A DNA stretch of 64,000 nt from Liolophura sinensis (taxonomy: Eukaryota > Mollusca > Polyplacophora > Chitonida > Chitonidae): the NCBI RefSeq assembly GCF_032854445.1, contig NC_088306.1:24335764-24399763 (forward strand), given 5' to 3'. Made by a program: the position numbers and the translations under genes. The notes beneath the pieces were generated by a model, which was given only the letters and a program-made list of their open reading frames with translations, was not told the origin of the DNA and did not search any database. Every line of letters starts with the position of its first letter. The first letter of the stretch is position 1. Below, piece by piece: positions 1 to 9,600 of the stretch.

Positions 1-289
1 TGAGAGCGATGGGACCTAGTGATGACTACCCCGTAATAGCTTCTGTATATGGTTGTATTCATAGGAGAACAGCCAACAAAAAAGGGGAGGGAGGGGGCAA
101 TTTGTACCTATTCAAATTTCTCCTAATATCACGTAGATGTTATTAGCAAATTCAAGCAACTCGATGAACAACAAATCATCCCGTGAATGGTAACTCTTGT
201 ATGTAGTGAAATTGAAGAGGGCTTTGTTGCCTTTGACGTTAATGTAGCGGTGAACTGTTTTGTTGAAAAACCCTAGCATCGCCTCATTA
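1..289. other. Noncoding AT-rich DNA
   Basis: No supported gene or recognised repeat. A purine run of A then G-rich triplets lies near positions 79-98. The sequence is not shared with the region upstream of the 7.4 kb duplicate, so the homology of the next feature starts at about 290. Confidence 0.5.
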
Positions 290-1975
290 CGTACATGTAG
301 TGTTGCGTTATAAGGCGTTCATCATATAATTTGGTATCGGAACCGTTAACAGGTTTGAGTACACCCAGTGGTAGAAAACGAAGTTGGGAATCGATTTTCA
401 TGGGCTCATTTGTCGTAAAATTTCCGTGACATGCAGTTATTTATTTATCAAACAAGAAGTGTAGTTATTTTAGACGTACATCTAGTAATATGCACTTGAA
501 AAGTTATATCCATGGCTCTGTGTTTATTCACGTGGCTGAGATAGCTTGCGTTTTTTTAGTTTAATATAGTGGGAAACAGGGCATTGTCTGATGGAAAGCC
601 TAGACTTAACGTAAGTTGATTTCGTGCAGTGAAGCCACTGGCTTTTACCGTCCTAGCCATTTGATTGAAAACCATCGAAGTAAGTTATATTTTCATCATC
701 GGAATTTTATTAATATTATCAGTATTATCGTGGAAGTCATGATGATTAATCTGCGGTACGAATCTCCCAAAAGTCTGTGTTTAAACTCAAAAACTTAAAA
801 ATACAATCTAAGTATACATTCTTCATACACTAGTCATATAAACGTCACAACTACTAGAGGATTTAGGAAGATTCATATAGATCATAAACACAAAATCAGA
901 TGTGCGAAGAAATAAGAGTTTTAAATCGTTTTGATACTTTTAGAAAAGTAAAAACTATACTAAACTCAATATAACAAATATTGCGACAATAAGCCATTGA
1001 CAGGTCAACCCGCTATCCACGCACATGATCTGTTGTATGGGATAGGAACAGATTCATCTTCTTTGTAATAATGGCACCAAGCAAAAACCGGGTCTTAGAT
1101 AACAGTTTTAAATGTCGTGTTTGAAACAGAAAGGGCTTTTTATATCGGAAATATTTAACTGCTTATCACTGAAAACCAGTTTTTTTTTTCATTCTCTGCG
1201 ATCGCGAATGATTTATGTGCTGTGTTCATTGGAATCACATATTTTAATGAATAATTCACGCTTTAATCTGCTTTAATATGCCGCTTGCAACATCTTGAAT
1301 ATATATCATTTAGAGGAAATGTTTAGCCTTCAGTAAAATTACTTTCGGTGTATCTCCTGGGACCAACATTTGACAACCGTGGCGCCAGGAAACCCATTTG
1401 TTCAACACAATTAACATTAATAATCCATTAATCCGAAAAACCCCTCTCGTCGGACGAGATCATTGCTAACATAGTCACTGTTGTTTGTCTCAAAGTATAA
1501 CGTTCTCGAATTGCAATCATGTTTGGGAGCAGACATGTAATACCATACGAAGAAATCTTCAATACAACAAGCAAATTTGTGATACCCTAAACATAATATG
1601 CCTGTCATAACGTCCATCAAGTCTGTTGATTAAATGCTGTGATGTGTTCATACACTCAATCCGTGCCAACAAAACAGGCCATTAATCCGAGAATCCGAGA
1701 AAATTCGAGAAACGTGTGGAGTTTCGAAATGAAAAAGTGACACGTGGGGGCTGCTGTCTAATTTTACAGCCAATTTATCGACTAAGGAAAATCATCCATG
1801 TCATCACGCGAGACTGCAAGGTAGAAAACCATCTAAATATGGTTAAAATATTTTCTGATAAAGAGCGTAAATCAAAAGAAAAAAAAAACAGCTTGGAATT
1901 AATTGAATAAACCCTACAGGAGACATGTTTATAGATGTCCACTTCATCATTGTTTTTGTGTCATATTTTGTAAAA
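290..1975 (+). repeat. Long diverged direct repeat, copy A
   Basis: Read directly against 7445-8315, this segment matches in order over several blocks. Examples are 'ggcgttcatcata', 'tttccgtgacatgcagttattta' (with changes), the 'aaacagg.catt.cctgac.gaaagcc' block, and further right 'tctggcgccagg' and 'atccatgtcatcac'. Copy A carries about 500 extra bases (roughly 820-1330) missing from copy B. The copies are old, with many substitutions and indels. They lie outside the two copies of the PLE 3' end, so the order is A, PLE end, PLE body, PLE end, B. No coding potential is seen: short ORFs here are not conserved between copies. Confidence 0.7.
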
Positions 1976-1984
1976 TGAATGCAG

Positions 1985-2215
1985 AGTGCTAATGAGAGAC
2001 GAAGTCTTGTGCCTTTCCAACATCCTTGAAAACTATTAAGTGCTTCTCTTTGCATGATTTCGTCTTATTTTTTTACTTTACTTCCGTTCTTTCTTGTTTT
2101 ATATTTGGTAGTTTTAGTTTTCAAACGTCATTTTGAGAACTGACCTTACGATTACTGACAGGGAACGTCTAATCTTGATTGACGGCTTGTATGCTTGTAA
2201 TCAACCACTGTTTTG
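1985..2215 (+). mobile_element. PLE 3'-end segment lying upstream of the PLE body (possible pseudo-LTR)
   Basis: This segment aligns with 21985-22190 and with 6780-6990. The shared landmarks are 'gcctttccaacat', a T-rich stretch with 'cttagtt/ctttcttg', then 'aacgtcatttt', 'ccttacgattact' and 'tgattgacggct'. Those two places are the 3' ends of PLE copies. A same-orientation copy of the 3' end in front of the body is the arrangement known as a pseudo-LTR in Penelope-like elements, produced by tandem insertion. Whether it belongs to the same insertion as the body at 3.8 kb is inference. A separate fragment is the alternative. Confidence 0.6.
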
Positions 2216-2357
2216 ACTTATAGGTTCAACAAACTTTACAATACAAATGCAGCTACACGAGCGTTGTCAAACCCTTATTGTCAGCAAAGTCCCACGAACA
2301 GTATGAGCGGGAGACCACAAATACTCCGTGGAAGGGTTGAATTGAATGGGCACTTAG

Positions 2358-2555
2358 TGTGCATTGCGGTTAGGAGTCAACACGTGGGTGTGTACATTGT
2401 GGTTAAGAGTCCACACGTGGGTGTGTGCATTGTGGTTAGCAGTCCACACCTAGCTGTGTGCATTGCGGTTAGGAGTCCACAACTGGGTGTGTGCATTGCG
2501 GTTACAAGTCCACACCTGGGTGGGTGCATTGTGCTTAGGAGCCCACACCTGCGTG
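2358..2555 (+). repeat. 33-bp minisatellite, 6 units
   Basis: Units begin at 2358, 2391, 2424, 2457, 2490 and 2523, each starting 'tgtgcattg(c/t)ggtta' and ending 'cac(c/g)tgggtg'. The period is a multiple of three, so one frame stays open and gives an 11-residue repeat of the form C-I-A-V-R-S-P-H-L-G-V. There is no start context or flanking coding signal. I treat the open frame as a consequence of the period, not as a gene. Confidence 0.9.
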
Positions 2556-2789
2556 TAGCGACTATTCCATCAGCATAAAATCAGAAAAGTTATTCCCTGG
2601 ACTTGGATGATGTCAACTTTGATGTCACAGAGAAAGACGATCAAAAGAGGTGTATATTGTGTAAAATTGGTTATTTCATATGTCATATGATAAGAGATAT
2701 TTGAATGTTAAAGTTTGAAAAAGTAATGAATGGTCCCTTTGAATCGTCTACCGCGAACCGCCAACTAACTTTTCTGATCTTCAAGCACA
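2556..2789. other. Spacer between two tandem arrays
   Basis: AT-rich sequence with no supported gene or repeat. Confidence 0.4.
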
Positions 2790-3243
2790 GGCTTCCAATT
2801 GTATCATTGCTTCTTTGACGCGACAACGAATATGGTTACAAGTTCCTAATTCGATGACCGCTGAATGAGGCCATATTCAAGGCTTCCAACTGTATCATTG
2901 CTTCTTTGACACGACAACGAATATGTTTACAAGTTCCTAATTCGATGACCGCTGAATGAGGCCATATTCAAGGCTTCCAACTGTATCATTGCTTCTTTGA
3001 CACGACAACGAATATGTTTATAAGTTCCTAATTCGATGACCGCTGAATGAGGCCATATTCAAGGCTTCCAATTGTATCATTGCTTCTTTGACACGACAAC
3101 GAATATGGTTACAAGTGCCTAATTCGATGACCGCTGAATGAGGCCATATTCAAGGCTTCCAATTGTATCATTGCTTCTTTGACACGACAACGAATATGGT
3201 TACAAGTTCCTTATTCGATGACCGCTGAATGAGGCCATATTCA
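2790..3243 (+). repeat. 91-bp tandem array, 5 units
   Basis: Units begin 'ggcttccaa' at 2790, 2881, 2972, 3063 and 3154, giving a constant 91-bp period. Units differ by only a few substitutions each (for example ggttac/gtttac/gtttat and attcctaat/agtgcctaat), so the array expanded fairly recently compared with the decayed PLE beside it. Each unit carries 'tgaatgaggccatattcaa' at its right edge. Confidence 0.95.
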
Positions 3244-3794
3244 CATTGAGTATCATATTTACGACTCAGCCACATTGTCATCCACAATCAAACTGTCGGT
3301 TGTCTAGGGTAATACAGATGAAGCTTTCTTAATTGTTCACAATAAAAATAGTAAAATGTAGCCATCAATGTTTGGAGTGATTCATCGACAATACAGATGT
3401 AATACCATTAATGACAATCTGAGCAGACAAGGGATAAATCAGAACTGCACTGTACTGAATCATTGATTCAACCTCCAGTCGCTTTCATCCAAGCAGACGT
3501 CTGTCGGTCTTGGCGTTTAGCAGATGTGCAGTGGATACCAGAGCAATAGCTGAAGAGACAATGCTGTTTGTTAGGCTTTGATGAACTTACACACAAACCG
3601 GAAAGGAACCAGACGGTTGACAGTTTCTGTTTAATAGGAACCTACCATGTCCGTTGAGAATACCATTTTGTGTCTACTGTCATTACAAAAATCTTGTCCA
3701 TAGGACGGAATCTGAACCTTACGAAATTAATGGGATACGTCACAACGAATTAGTTTATCATTAATAACAGCCATTGTACGAAAGTAAGTCACAC
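3244..3794. other. Possible PLE 5' leader
   Basis: No conserved reading frame could be followed here. By position it may be the leader or the eroded N-terminus of the PLE that becomes recognisable at about 3795, but no sequence evidence separates this from plain flanking DNA. Confidence 0.3.
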
Positions 3795-4569
3795 CAGCAA
3801 ACGGAAATGCAGACTGAACCTTTACAATGCCTCTGTAAGTGACGATTAGATACGTGTGTTTTCCTGGTCTTGGACAGAGAATTGTCAGATCGATGTCTAT
3901 CCTATCGCGGTTTCAGGAGGCTCAGATCACAATATGATGTGAAAATCTGTTGTCGCCGGGCATGCCAGTCTCACCCATCCATAAAACTCACAACCAACTG
4001 TATTTACTTGGTAACATGCAAGAAGTGTGGTCAGTAGTATGTTGGTAAGACCATCCAGAAACTACATCTACGGGTGAACGGGCACCATAAGTCCGTGCGC
4101 AAGAAACAATTGCTAATAGGCAAGCATTTCTCTGCCTCCGATCATGACTGGGGCAATTTCAGCATTCAAATAATGGAATCGGTTTATCCATCAGCAAATG
4201 AGACTGATTTGGAATTTGAACGTAAAATGCGTGAGCGTGAGCTTTCTGGATGCTAGAGACTGGTTCAGTCTTCCCGTATGGGTTGAATGATAACGTTATA
4301 GGAATCGGCAATGTAACATCCAGCCAACCACATGACTCCATCATAACAAATTTGTTGATATACCATAAACGTAGACCTCGCAGTCATGGTAGGAGGAAGA
4401 AACACGTTGCAGTTAGGTATTTAGTAGGATTGTCGTATGACACCAATAGCATGCATGCTCTACGCACTGCCAGTGGATTTGCTAAAGCAGGTAGTTCAGG
4501 ACGTACCCAATAACATACACAATTTTAATGTTCCACCTTACTTTGTACATCTGTGTCAAGACATATCGT
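3795..4569 (+). pseudogene. PLE GIY-YIG endonuclease domain (broken)
   Basis: In the frame whose codons start at multiples of three, a CCRRACQSH lead-in is followed by C-I-Y-L-V-T-C-K-K-C-G (3999-4031) and Y-V-G-K-T (4038-4052). An Arg and N-G-H-H follow at 4071-4085, then K-H-F and D-H-D-W. This is the GIY...YIG core with the extra Cys/His pairs typical of PLE endonucleases. A TAG sits between the two halves of the core at 4035. At about 4250 the sense frame moves by one (F-P-Y-G-L-N-D-N-V-I-G continues in the next frame), and at about 4450 it moves again to L-P-V-D-L-L-K-Q, ending at a TAA at 4569. The domain would nick target DNA for retrotransposition. This copy cannot make an intact protein. 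Confidence 0.75.
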
Positions 4570-4775
4570 AATTCCGATTGTATCGCCCTGTAACTACAAT
4601 TGAAACGATCGACTCTTTCTGAAGATAAAGTGTTTACACAGAGGCCTTGGTTTAATTAACCTACCACGTATCTTTAATGAACCTGATGTTTGTAGTGCTG
4701 TCCCTAATTATTTTAATATCCAAGAGCACCCTTGCATATCCAATGAGTATACAAAGACTAACTCTTTCAAAACTT

Positions 4776-6280
4776 TCAATTATTCCCAGGCCATGAAGGA
4801 GTTCGATTTGGCGACGTATACTTCTGGCGGCTATAACTGTGATTGTGAATCCTTAGTTTTTACCTACGACAAATGTAAACATGTCCTGACTGGTGACCTT
4901 AATATCATCTCGGCGGTTGAGGACTATGTTAAAAATGGTCAAAACGGAAGAGAAGGTTAGTTTAGCTGTACACCGCATAGGCATTGATGCTTTACCTAAA
5001 GTTAAACGGGTTCTGAAAGATCACACTGTGCAAAAAACATTCACTGACCTTCATAGTAAATTTGTCATCACTGTAGCAGGCAAGGCTCCTAATAATGTCA
5101 TCTTTATTTGCAAGAATTATTATTATCAAATTCTTTTTCAAGAGCTATGTACATCTACAACAACATCCACGTATTCTACTACTACATGTACTCTGGAGGA
5201 ACTATTTAATAAACACAAAACCTTTCTTAAAGAAAGGCGCCTAAATATACCTACTCGTCATACAGAAATACCACAACTTTACGGGATTCCTAAAATGTAT
5301 GAATCCCCATACAAGGCTCGATTTATTGCGGGTTCAAGAAGTTGTACCAAACTCTTCAACCCTGTTTACGAGAGTGTTACAAGAATTAAAGTCATTTTGG
5401 AATAAGTATTGTTGTGCCAGAACAAAAATTTCAGATGTCAACTGCATGTGGATTCTTAACAACTCCAAACGTCTTACAGAAGAACTTGATGCTAATTTGC
5501 ATAGACCGTTTAAAAACGTATTCACATGGAATTTCTCTACTCTCTATACTACAATTTCTCACAAAGATCTTATTGAAAGAATATCTTCGTTAATTGTCTC
5601 GGTACTTACTAAAACAGTTACATTAACGTCAGAAGCACTAAGGCTTTCTTTAGTTCTACTATTTATAAGGATTACCACTCATGGGATGTTACATTATCTA
5701 TCGAATTACTTGAATTTCTCATTAATAACATCTATTTGAAATTCGGGGATACCATTTACCGACAGTACATAGATATTCCAATGGGTACCAATTGTGCACC
5801 TCTTTTGGCAGACCTATACCTGTTTTCATACCACTATTTGTAGAAATTACTTAAAAGTAATATCTTTAAAGCTCGATTCTTTTCATTTACCAAGCGGTAT
5901 ATTGATGATCTACTAGCGTTAAATAATCCCATATTGCTGAAGCGTTGAAGGAAATCTATCCGCCTTCATTGGATTTAAAGGAGTCAACAGATAATCCTGG
6001 TGGTACATCTTATTTGGATCTATATCTGTACAGAGACGAACAAGGTCTCCTTTCACGCGACCTTTACGACAAAAGGGATAATTTCAATTTGGTATTGTAA
6101 ATTATCCTTATTTGGATAGCAATGTACCAAAGGGTCCTGCATATGGCGTATACATATCTCGCCATGTAGAATTTGTCAGATCTTGCGTAAATTGTGATGA
6201 CTTTAATCTGCGTCACAGGTTGTTAGTTCAAAAACTAGTTTGTCAAGGATACTCCATCAAAGGCCTTTATTGTCAGTTCA
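4776..6280 (+). pseudogene. PLE linker and reverse transcriptase (broken)
   Basis: The linker frame contains N-C-D-C-E-S (CxC at 4838-4846). After a frame change near 4955 come RT fingers with V-A-G-K-A-P-N-N-V (from 5073) and L-Y-G-I-P-K-M-Y with Y-K-A-R-F-I-A-G-S (5278-5340). Motif A reads W-N-F-S-T-L-Y-T (5527-5550), where related elements have Asp in place of the Asn at 5530. Motif B is I-P-M-G-T-N-C-A-P-L-L-A-D-L (from 5775). Motif C is R-Y-I-D-D-L-L-A-L (from 5895). A TAG at 5843 lies between B and C. The thumb-side blocks I-V-N-Y-P-Y-L-D and Y-G-V-Y-I-S-R (6090-6165) follow after another shift. Frames change at least four times. The function, if intact, would be cDNA synthesis at the nicked target. 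Confidence 0.8.
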
Positions 6281-6589
6281 CGCTAACACTCCCGTTGGCA
6301 GGTATGGACAGAGCGTTCAGAATCTCTGGCGATCTGCATTGTGATCAACCACATAGACGGCACTGTTATCCTTATCTACATATCTATCGTGTACATGGTA
6401 TTTAACAACATAGATGGCGATGATTGCCGAGTATAACGTTTATCTTGAAGACAGCTTTTATACAGACATGTGTAACATCTTAGATGGCGCCTTTTGTAGT
6501 ATGAGATCTTTACATATTAACGGGAAAGACGTAATCGTCCGTTACTTTTGAATTACAATCTCTTCCATTAAGGTTTGTAACGCTTGTCA

Positions 6590-7018
6590 TTTTCGAACTG
6601 CATCTAACACCGCTTAACCTGTGGCTAGGGGCCTTAAAGGTAGCCATGCGCATTACATCTTCATGATGCCTTTATAAACAGTTGCAATCAAAGCGCGACT
6701 AATATACGTTGTTTAATTGTTGTTTGACCTGAAACTCATTCATGGACTACGAATTTGAACTTTGATATGGAATTCATGCCTGGAATATCCACTGTCTACC
6801 CGGCATCATTGAAAACTGATAACCGATTCTCTCTTGTGTGTTACCGCCTTTATTTCCTATTTGTATAATTTCTTACATGCCTTTGTCTTTGGGAGCTAGT
6901 GTTAAACGTTGTTTTGGAAAAGGATCTTGCCATTATCGACCTGGAACGCCCTTTACTGACTACGAATGGTATAGGAATGTCGGACATATCGCTTATATTT
7001 ACCATTAAACAGCAGTGT
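6590..7018 (+). mobile_element. PLE 3' noncoding end
   Basis: This part shares 'actgcatctaa.accgcttaacct', 'catgatgcctttat', 'gacctg.aactcattcatg' and 'tgtcggacat' with the reverse complement of 37898-38312. The match begins and ends at matching points, so both are the same 3' module. The more distant copies at 21840-22190 and 1985-2215 share the right half. Confidence 0.75.
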
Positions 7019-7444
7019 CTTAGAACGGAAATCTAAATTGTTTTGAACTTTCCTCCGTCACTTTATCCCATGTGCCCAGGAGCGAAAGGCCAGACAGTGA
7101 AATGGAGGTTTTATGAGTACACGTCTTTTTTACACGTCCATCGGCACCAAAAATGATCAGCCAATATTAATATGGTAACACCATGTGCTAAAGACGTCTT
7201 TTGTAATTCATCGGCTCGTAACGTGACCATATTCAAATGCCACTTCACATACATTGGGAGAAAACAGGCACGCCTGTCTGAACAAGTTAAACCGGTGCTG
7301 TGAAACGAAAGTTCTCAAAAATAAATCCTCAGTTCGCTTATCGAAGACTCAGTTTATCCAAATCCAATAACTCGTCACCAAATGTCTAAGGCCGGGAATG
7401 AGCGGTGGTCTGTCCAAATATAGCCTAAACTTAGGATCACCTTA
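7019..7444. other. Unassigned DNA between PLE end and duplicate B
   Basis: No supported gene. It shows no similarity to the sequence preceding duplicate A. Confidence 0.4.
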
Positions 7445-8315
7445 CAAACAATGTCGCGTTATATGGCGTTCATCATAGTCTGGTACGGGAATAGTTGAAG
7501 GCTTTGAGTACATGGTAGAAAGAAATGATGGGAATCAATTTGGATTTTTGGACTTTCGAGTTTCAAATTAACAGTTTCCGTGATGTGTAGTTATTTAGTT
7601 TTCAAACAAGTAGCGTAATTATTTTCTTATGTACATGTAATAAGTTAACATGAATTGGAACAGCTATATCTATAATTCTATGTTTATTGAAATGGTTGAG
7701 ACAATTGGTGTATTTGTGGTCAGCTCTAGTAGAAAACAGGCATTACCTGACGGAAGCCTTATATTTACGGTAAGTTGCTCTCGGGTTTTGGAGCTATTAG
7801 CTTTTATTGTCCTAATTATTTCATTCAAAATCATCGAACCATCACCATTATCGTAAAAGTCTTAGTAATGTATGGCTATCTTCCAAAAGTCTTTGTTTAA
7901 AACTTCTATACAACACAATGTACCATCTAAAATAATACATTGTTCTTACATCATTCACATCTGCTACATGATTTAGGGTAAAATTATGTAAATACTGGTA
8001 AACATGAAAAAAGATATTTAAAAAAAATAAAAAGCATACTAAACAGAGTGTGCCAGTTTCTCTTCCTGAGTCCAATATTTGGTAACTCTGGCGCCAGGGC
8101 ACTCTTTTTTCAACAGAGTGGCACGTTGTAGGAATTACGATCCATGTCATCACACAAGACTTCTACATAAAAACTGTTTCCAAATAGTTAATATGTTTTA
8201 GATATTGAGCGTTGAACAACAACAACAATAGCTTGTGGACAATTAACTGTGTACACCCTATATAAAACATGTTGAAAGATGTCAATGTAAATACAGTGAT
8301 CGACTCGTTTTATGA
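7445..8315 (+). repeat. Long diverged direct repeat, copy B
   Basis: Partner of 290-1975 (landmarks listed there). The alignment is collinear from 'gcgttatatggcgttcatcat' to about 'catgttgaaagatgtc', with one large block absent compared with copy A. The short ORFs in the two copies do not correspond, so this is a duplicated noncoding segment or an unrecognised mobile element. Confidence 0.7.
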
Positions 8316-8984
8316 TTTTGTTTTTAAATCAAGACAGGCTGCTTAGGCGCTTATAAATCACTAGGAAACACAGACAGCATGATGGCAAGAAAATATTGTC
8401 TCAGTTGAATAGTTTTTGATGAACATTGACAGGTACATATATATATCAGACTTCACATTTCTGTCAAACAACTGTGTACAGAATTAGTCTATTTATCACT
8501 GATCATTTTTACAATGAAAAAAAACCATCAGTGGCAAATCCTTTGTTGGTTGTTCCTAGAATTATGAAGTTTATTATTTATGTCACATCCTTCGGGTTTA
8601 TAATTAAGAGTCTCATGCAACCATCCACCCGAAGTCGTGTATGATATTTATTTGTTTGCTGCTAGACCTATATTCAGGATTTTTATCGTCTTTGCCATGG
8701 CATCGATTTTTGTGGGTAAACAAAAGTCAACTGGCTGGAGAAAACCATGACCATTGGCACGTGACTGAAGACCACTCTTAATTGTGACGTACAGAAATGC
8801 ACAACACATTGACACAAGTCAAATAGTCACAGCAAGCGTTACATTACACAAAGGACAACGTTCTCGACCCCTTATTTTCACCAATTTCAGCCCTCATGGA
8901 AAGTGAAAAACCTGTCCAAAGCAGATATTGAACACAACTCTCATTATTGACACACCAGTATTTTATACCCGTTACTCCATTAGG
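8316..8984. other. Noncoding, nothing recognised
   Basis: AT-rich sequence with short random ORFs only. Confidence 0.5.
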
Positions 8985-9490
8985 GAGAATTTATTTATTT
9001 ATTTATTTGATTGGAGTTTTACGCCGTACTCAAGAATATTTCACTTATACGACGGCGGCAAATCCAATATATCAGACGTCACTGGTCTAGAATTACCTAC
9101 ATTGCTTTACTGTCGCATTTAACATTAATTAAAACAATGCAAAGGGGTGAATGAACAATAGGCTATGTACACAGCTTAGGTGCGAATTAATTTTTAGAGC
9201 GAAAGGTTATCCATTATACAAAAAGGAAACCACAACATTTTACGAATGTGCTGTTAAAGAGTAACTTTTTGCACTTGGCTTCTTAACAGGGTTTTCAGCA
9301 GTATGGTGGGTGGAAACCGGGCAGAGCCCGGGGGAAACCCACGACCATCCGCACGTTGCTTTCAGACCTTCCCACGCACGGCCGGAGAGGAAGCCAGCAT
9401 GAGCTGGACTTGAACTCACATCGACCGCATTGGTGAGAGACTCCTGGGTCATTACGCTGCGCCAGCGCGCTAACCAACTGAGCCACGGAG
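8985..9490 (-). mobile_element. tRNA-type SINE (family 1) split by an insertion
   Basis: The T-rich tail complement and 'acgccgtactcaagaatat' block run to 9059 ('gacggcggc'). The next expected bases, 'cagcagtatggtgggtgg', resume at 9296 and continue to the tRNA-like head ending 'aactgagccacggag' at 9487. On the minus strand the head carries 'tggctcagttgg' (box A-like) and 'gttcaagtcc' (box B-like), as expected for an RNA polymerase III promoter. About 236 bp lies between the halves. Confidence 0.85.
9060..9295. mobile_element. Insertion inside a SINE
   Basis: This interval interrupts an otherwise collinear family-1 SINE. I see no inverted terminal repeats and no convincing target duplication, so the inserting element cannot be typed. 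Filler DNA from a rearrangement is also possible. Confidence 0.5.
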
Positions 9491-9496
9491 AGCACA

Positions 9497-9600
9497 TTAC
9501 ATGCAATCTAGGGACTCCATCGTGATATAACTGAAAAAATTATTAAGTACGACGTTAAACCCTAGGCACTCATTCACTCACTCATTCACTCACTCACTCC
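9497..9600 (+). mobile_element. SINE family 2, tail fragment
   Basis: The reverse complement of the family-2 tail is visible: 'attaagtacgacgttaaac', then 'actcattcactcactc' repeats. The head is missing. Confidence 0.7.

Larger units (their letters stand above)
3795..7010 (+). mobile_element. Penelope-like retroelement with N-terminal GIY-YIG (permuted, Naiad-like), decayed
   Basis: Reading left to right across frames, the parts are: a Cys/Arg-rich lead-in and GIY-YIG-type endonuclease (about 3900-4569), a linker with a Cys-Asp-Cys motif (4838-4846), a reverse transcriptase (about 4965-6280), and a 3' noncoding end to about 7010. Canonical Penelope elements carry the GIY-YIG after the RT. The reverse order with a CxC linker is the published hallmark of the N-terminal-endonuclease PLE clade (Naiad, Hydra and Chlamys groups). 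The copy is dead: I count stops at 4035, 4569 and 5843 and frame changes near 4250, 4450, 4955, 5350, 5925 and 6090. The 3' boundary is supported by alignment with an independent fragment at 37898-38312, which stops matching at the same place. The family assignment is from motifs read by eye. Confidence 0.8.

Noticed and set aside
3795-6280. Selenocysteine (UGA) decoding in the PLE, as reported for some clam Naiads
   Set aside because: The interruptions that can be placed with confidence include TAG and TAA codons and several frameshifts, which indicate decay. I found no conserved in-frame TGA shared by both copies and did not identify a SECIS hairpin.
9240-9506. ORFs with G-S/W-rich sequence such as those at 9240, 36020 and 61651
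   Set aside because: They are translations of the SINE head and middle, seen repeatedly wherever that SINE occurs.
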